From assembly GCA_946644025.1 (NCBI GenBank), contig CAMPCG010000110.1:1-8587 (forward strand): DNA of 8,587 nt. Reading direction: 5' to 3'. Both the position numbers and the translations under genes were made by a program. The stretch is from an uncultured Prevotellaceae bacterium (GTDB taxonomy: Bacteria > Bacteroidota > Bacteroidia > Bacteroidales > Bacteroidaceae). Under the pieces are notes generated by a model. That model searched no databases. It saw only the letters and a list, made by a program, of their open reading frames with translations, and was not told the origin of the DNA. Positions 6,459 through 8,587 of the stretch are shown in pieces (positions within the stretch are counted from its first letter, which is position 1; every line of letters begins with the position of its first letter).

Positions 6459-6486
6459 CCCCCTAGGGGGGGCACGGTGGGGGTGA
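6459..6486. repeat. Intergenic GC palindrome with G-rich tail
   Basis: A perfect 12-bp palindrome CCCCCTAGGGGG (6459-6470) runs into the tail GGCACGGTGGGGGTGA. The layout of C-run, short centre, G-run and GGTGGGGGTGA-like tail matches the insertion in mfd (on its coding strand: palindrome followed by CTGGGGGAGGG). This suggests one dispersed family with members both inside and outside genes. Confidence 0.6.
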
Positions 6487-6550
6487 CTTCTTTTTTGCGA
6501 ATAAATATAAAAAGGTGGGGCAAAAGCGACGTTTATTCTCAAATTATTAG

Positions 6551-6559
6551 TACCTTTGC
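6551..6559 (+). promoter_or_regulatory. Regulator gene promoter -7 element
   Basis: TACCTTTGC matches the Bacteroidetes -7 consensus and is identical to the box before the esterase gene at 7938. The -33 region is poorly matched (TTTA at 6532, about 15 bp away, is too close). Transcription would start near 6566, giving a leader of about 105 nt that includes the GC repeat at 6611-6640. Confidence 0.65.
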
Positions 6560-6610
6560 GTCGATATTCAAAATTCTTAGGATTACGACAGAGGCCACGC
6601 TCCAGTCCTG

Positions 6611-6640
6611 CCCCCCCATCGAGGGCGAGGGCGGCGTGGG
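6611..6640. repeat. Diverged GC repeat in the regulator leader
   Basis: CCCCCCCATCGAGGGCGAGG followed by GCGGCGTGGG. A C-run and G-run flank a short centre and a GGCGTGGG tail follows, the same order as the repeat at 6459. It would be transcribed in the 5' leader of the regulator mRNA, about 30 bp before the ATG, and could form a hairpin (CCC-ATCGA-GGG). Membership of the family is tentative. Confidence 0.45.
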
Positions 6641-6670
6641 TTCTTAAACTTTCAGACACTGACTTCAGTC

Positions 6671-7783
6671 ATGTACGACCATCAGGTACAGGAACACTTC
6701 TTCTATATGATGCTCTACGGAGCGGTGGCCATGATGTCTTTGCTGGCCAGCTGCTATCTGCTGTTCCGCCGTAGCAACGCCATTGCCCCCGAGGTCACTT
6801 CGCCAGTACGCCTCCGGCGGTGGACAGCGGCCTTCTTTGCCAGCATGACGCTGAGCCATATATGGTATTTGCCTATACTCTTTCTAACCTCCGACGAGGA
6901 CATCCTCCGGAGCTATCTTGCAGGGGCAGTGCTCGACTTCATGACGCTGATTCCCCTGGCCCTCGTCATGCTGCTCGTCATGCTGCAAGACCGCAGGCGC
7001 CCGCTGTGGCCTGTCGGCGTGATGGTGGCACCCGTCATCATAGGTCTGTCAATATGTTTCCTACGGAGTAACATTGACTTCCTGCCGCTGTTCCATGCCT
7101 ATCATGTCTTGCTGGGCATCTGCCTGACTATATATATGATTCGCGCGACGAGGCAGTACGGACGCTGGCTGCGCGAGAACTATGCCGACCTGGAGCACAA
7201 GGAGGTGTGGCAGAGCCTTACCGTCCTGGCCATCATCCTGCTGGTATTCGGCATCTATTCGTATGGCTTCAAAAGCATGACTTATAAATACATCACGCAG
7301 TTGAACAACATTGTGCTCATCAGCTATCTGCTGTGGCGGGTAGAAACACTGAGCGACCTCAGCATCCCTGCCATCGAGACGCAAGACGCGCCGGTCGCCG
7401 CAGCGGAAGCGGAAGGCGACGACCAGCCGCCGACCTTCCTCAACGACATAGGGCCCCTGCTGAAGCAATTTTGCGAGGAGCCCCGGCTCTATCTGCAATA
7501 CGATGTCTCAGTGGCGCAGCTCGCCACGCTGTTAGGCACCAACCGCGTCTATCTCAGCAAGTACTTTGCCCGGCAGGGAACCACTTACAATGCATACATC
7601 AACAGCCTGCGCCTACAGCATGTCATCAAGCTTTACCACGAGGCAGTCGCTGCCGGCCAGCCTGTGATAGCCAAGCAACTGGCCTATCGGAGCGGATTCA
7701 AAAGCTACAGCACATTCAGCGCCGTCTTCAAGCAGATTATGGGAATGACGGTCACCGAATGGATGCACAGCATGGGGGAGTAG
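6671..7783 (+). CDS. Membrane-anchored AraC-family transcription regulator
   Basis: A 370-residue protein with an integral-membrane N-terminal half and a DNA-binding C-terminal domain. Hydrophobic segments near residues 11-33, 50-72, 82-105, 112-132, 138-157, 180-200 and 207-223 suggest seven membrane helices. A polar Ala/Glu-rich linker (about 230-255) follows. The last 110 residues form an AraC/XylS-type domain with two helix-turn-helices: VSVAQLATLLGTNRVYLSKYF (279-299) and IAKQLAYRSGFKSYSTFSAVFKQ (333-355). The second has the typical GFKSYSTFSAVFK signature. Such regulators occur in Bacteroidetes, where the membrane part may sense an unknown signal. No kinase or receiver domain is present, so this is not a hybrid two-component protein. 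The ATG at 6671 is the first in frame after the promoter. It is followed by tandem repeats and an esterase gene on the same strand, which it may control. The inducing signal is unknown. Confidence 0.92.
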   Translation: MYDHQVQEHFFYMMLYGAVAMMSLLASCYLLFRRSNAIAPEVTSPVRLRRWTAAFFASMTLSHIWYLPILFLTSDEDILRSYLAGAVLDFMTLIPLALVMLLVMLQDRRRPLWPVGVMVAPVIIGLSICFLRSNIDFLPLFHAYHVLLGICLTIYMIRATRQYGRWLRENYADLEHKEVWQSLTVLAIILLVFGIYSYGFKSMTYKYITQLNNIVLISYLLWRVETLSDLSIPAIETQDAPVAAAEAEGDDQPPTFLNDIGPLLKQFCEEPRLYLQYDVSVAQLATLLGTNRVYLSKYFARQGTTYNAYINSLRLQHVIKLYHEAVAAGQPVIAKQLAYRSGFKSYSTFSAVFKQIMGMTVTEWMHSMGE

Positions 7784-7804
7784 GAGGGTGCAGCCAATTC
7801 CACC

Positions 7805-7889
7805 GAGACTTTCAGAATTGTAAAAAGAGACTTTCAGAATTGTAAAATGGGCCTTTCGGAATTGTAAAAACGTCTCAGAATTGTAAAAA
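7805..7889 (+). repeat. Four tandem 22-bp repeats, candidate regulator-binding sites
   Basis: Units at 7805-7826, 7827-7848, 7849-7870 and 7871-7889 share the core CTTTCAGAATTGTAAAA. Units 1 and 2 differ only at the last base, unit 3 has four changes, and unit 4 is three bases short at its start. The 22-bp period is about two turns of the helix, so equivalent bases face the same side, as in tandem sites bound by AraC-type proteins. The array ends about 25 bp before the -33 box of the esterase promoter, a typical activator position. There is no other direct evidence for binding. Confidence 0.85.
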
Positions 7890-7914
7890 CCTGCCATCCG
7901 GGACTTACCGAACA

Positions 7915-7946
7915 TTGCAGTTTATAGGGGAATAGGCTACCTTTGC
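7915..7946 (+). promoter_or_regulatory. Esterase gene promoter (Bacteroidetes type)
   Basis: TTG at 7915-7917 serves as the -33 box. After 20 bp, TACCTTTGC at 7938-7946 matches the -7 consensus TAnnTTTGC. Transcription would start near 7953, giving a short AT-rich leader of about 22 nt before the ATG at 7975 with no Shine-Dalgarno sequence, as is usual in this phylum. Confidence 0.8.
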
Positions 7947-7974
7947 GCCGCCAAATATAACCCCTAATTGCAAT

Positions 7975-8587
7975 ATGAGAAAGTTAAAAAACTGGATGTT
8001 TGCCGCCATCCTTATCTGCGGCACGACTAATGTTCTCACATCATGTTCGGACAAAGACGACGACCCGACACCCGTGACGCCAGAGAGCGGGACTAACGAG
8101 AACAAAGAGATTACCGACGGCAACTATGACAGGTCGCTGGCCGTGAAGTGCATCAACGGAACCTTCGTTGGCAAGAAGACAGACAATGTCATTACCTACA
8201 AGGGTATTCCCTACGTCGGCCAGCAGCCTATAGGCAACCTCCGCTGGAAAGCACCAGTAGACGCTACACCCAGCAACGGTGTCTATGAGGCCTATTACAA
8301 TGCTAAAGGTGCGTGTCAGGCTGAAGGAATCGTACCCACTCAGGGTGAGGACTGCCTGTATCTGAACGTGTGGAAAGCCGACGACGCGACTTCGCAGAGA
8401 AAGCCGGTCATGGTATGGATTCATGGCGGTGCTTTTGTTGGTGGCGGAACGGGCATGGACCTGTTTGACTGCACGAATTTCATAAAGGAGAATCCCGACG
8501 TCATCGTTGTGACCGTGGCCTACAGACTCGGCGTCATGGGCTTCCTCCATCTGTCTCACCTGCCTGACGGCAAGGATTATCCTGATG
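7975..8587 (+). CDS. Lipoprotein carboxylesterase, type B family (5' part)
   Basis: The first 204 codons of an alpha/beta-hydrolase of the carboxylesterase type B / para-nitrobenzyl esterase family; the gene runs off the window. The product starts MRKLKNWMFAAILICGTTNV and then LTSC, a lipoprotein signal with the lipid-carrying Cys24. The following SDKDDD is acidic, like the surface-export signal described for Bacteroidetes lipoproteins, so the enzyme may face outward. Family marks are YKGIPYVGQQPIGNLRWKAP (75-94), the EDCLYLNVW signature (125-133) and the oxyanion-hole motif HGGAF (150-154). The catalytic Ser, Glu/Asp and His should lie beyond the window and cannot be checked. The family hydrolyses carboxylic esters; in gut Bacteroidales a plausible target is acyl groups on plant polysaccharides, but that is a guess. 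It has its own promoter behind four tandem repeats. Confidence 0.93.
   Translation, partial: MRKLKNWMFAAILICGTTNVLTSCSDKDDDPTPVTPESGTNENKEITDGNYDRSLAVKCINGTFVGKKTDNVITYKGIPYVGQQPIGNLRWKAPVDATPSNGVYEAYYNAKGACQAEGIVPTQGEDCLYLNVWKADDATSQRKPVMVWIHGGAFVGGGTGMDLFDCTNFIKENPDVIVVTVAYRLGVMGFLHLSHLPDGKDYPD

Larger units (their letters stand above)
6132..6670. other. Divergent intergenic region between mfd and the regulator gene
   Basis: 539 bp without a convincing gene. It carries the candidate mfd promoter, a structured repeat block at 6332-6417, a GC palindrome at 6459-6486, the regulator promoter at 6551 and a second GC palindrome-like stretch at 6611-6640. The mfd leader (6132-6262) has short complementary pieces (GGAACC near 6182 and GGTTCC near 6251) but no recognisable riboswitch. 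A small inverted repeat ACTGA-CT-TCAGT (6658-6669) ends one base before the regulator ATG and could mask its start. Open frames across the region show no family resemblance and overlap the repeats. Confidence 0.75.

Noticed and set aside
6153..6659. - strand open frame of 168 codons across the intergenic region
   Set aside because: It spans both promoters and the palindromic repeats, has no family resemblance, and its composition looks like translated repeats.
7784..7804. Terminator directly after the regulator gene
   Set aside because: No stem with a following T-run is visible; only the 22-bp repeats and the next promoter follow.

Overview
The window looks like a chromosomal segment from a Bacteroidales bacterium, most likely Prevotella-like. 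Three things point there. The promoters fit the Bacteroidetes -7 type (TAnnTTTGC) and genes lack strong Shine-Dalgarno sequences. The protein types fit: a secreted GH31 glycosidase, a membrane-anchored AraC-type regulator, and a lipoprotein esterase with an acidic tail after the lipid cysteine. The partial tRNA has no encoded CCA. No phage, transposase, CRISPR or plasmid gene is visible. The GH31 and mfd genes are GC-rich, with several AT-rich or homopurine islands that turn out to be repeats.

Layout. (1) 1-51 is the 3' part of a tRNA-Val(UAC) on the + strand, followed by a strong hairpin (60-94) shared with the convergent GH31 gene. (2) 100-2439 (-) is a secreted GH31 alpha-glycosidase, probably alpha-xylosidase/alpha-glucosidase-like. 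(3) 2466-6131 (-) is mfd, the transcription-repair coupling factor, 26 bp upstream of the GH31 gene on the same strand and probably co-transcribed with it. (4) 6132-6670 is a 539-bp divergent intergenic region with both promoters and several palindromic repeats. (5) 6671-7783 (+) is a regulator with about seven membrane helices and a C-terminal AraC-type DNA-binding domain. (6) 7784-7974 holds four tandem 22-bp repeats and a good promoter. (7) 7975 to the window end (+) is the first 204 codons of a lipoprotein carboxylesterase (type B family) with no stop in the window.

The most unusual feature is that mfd is studded with repetitive DNA translated in frame. Two related palindromic elements (120 bp at 2914-3033 and 99 bp at 5002-5100) each consist of five 7-bp units (AAGTNNN), a variable core, and five inverted units. 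Both are exact multiples of three, lie in the same orientation, and fall at domain borders of the protein. A third insertion (about 4500-4601), in the RNA-polymerase-interaction domain, has two GC-rich palindromes and a canonical G-quadruplex motif. A fourth (5744-5771) is an array of four GAGAAAG-like heptamers. Relatives of the GC palindromes appear in the intergenic region and possibly in the GH31 gene. This resembles in principle the Rickettsia palindromic elements that insert into coding genes, but the sequence family differs.

As a working unit, the regulator, tandem repeats and esterase on the right look like a small regulatory module: the repeats sit just upstream of the esterase promoter with two-helical-turn spacing, as expected for AraC-type operators. 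That link is inferred from arrangement only.
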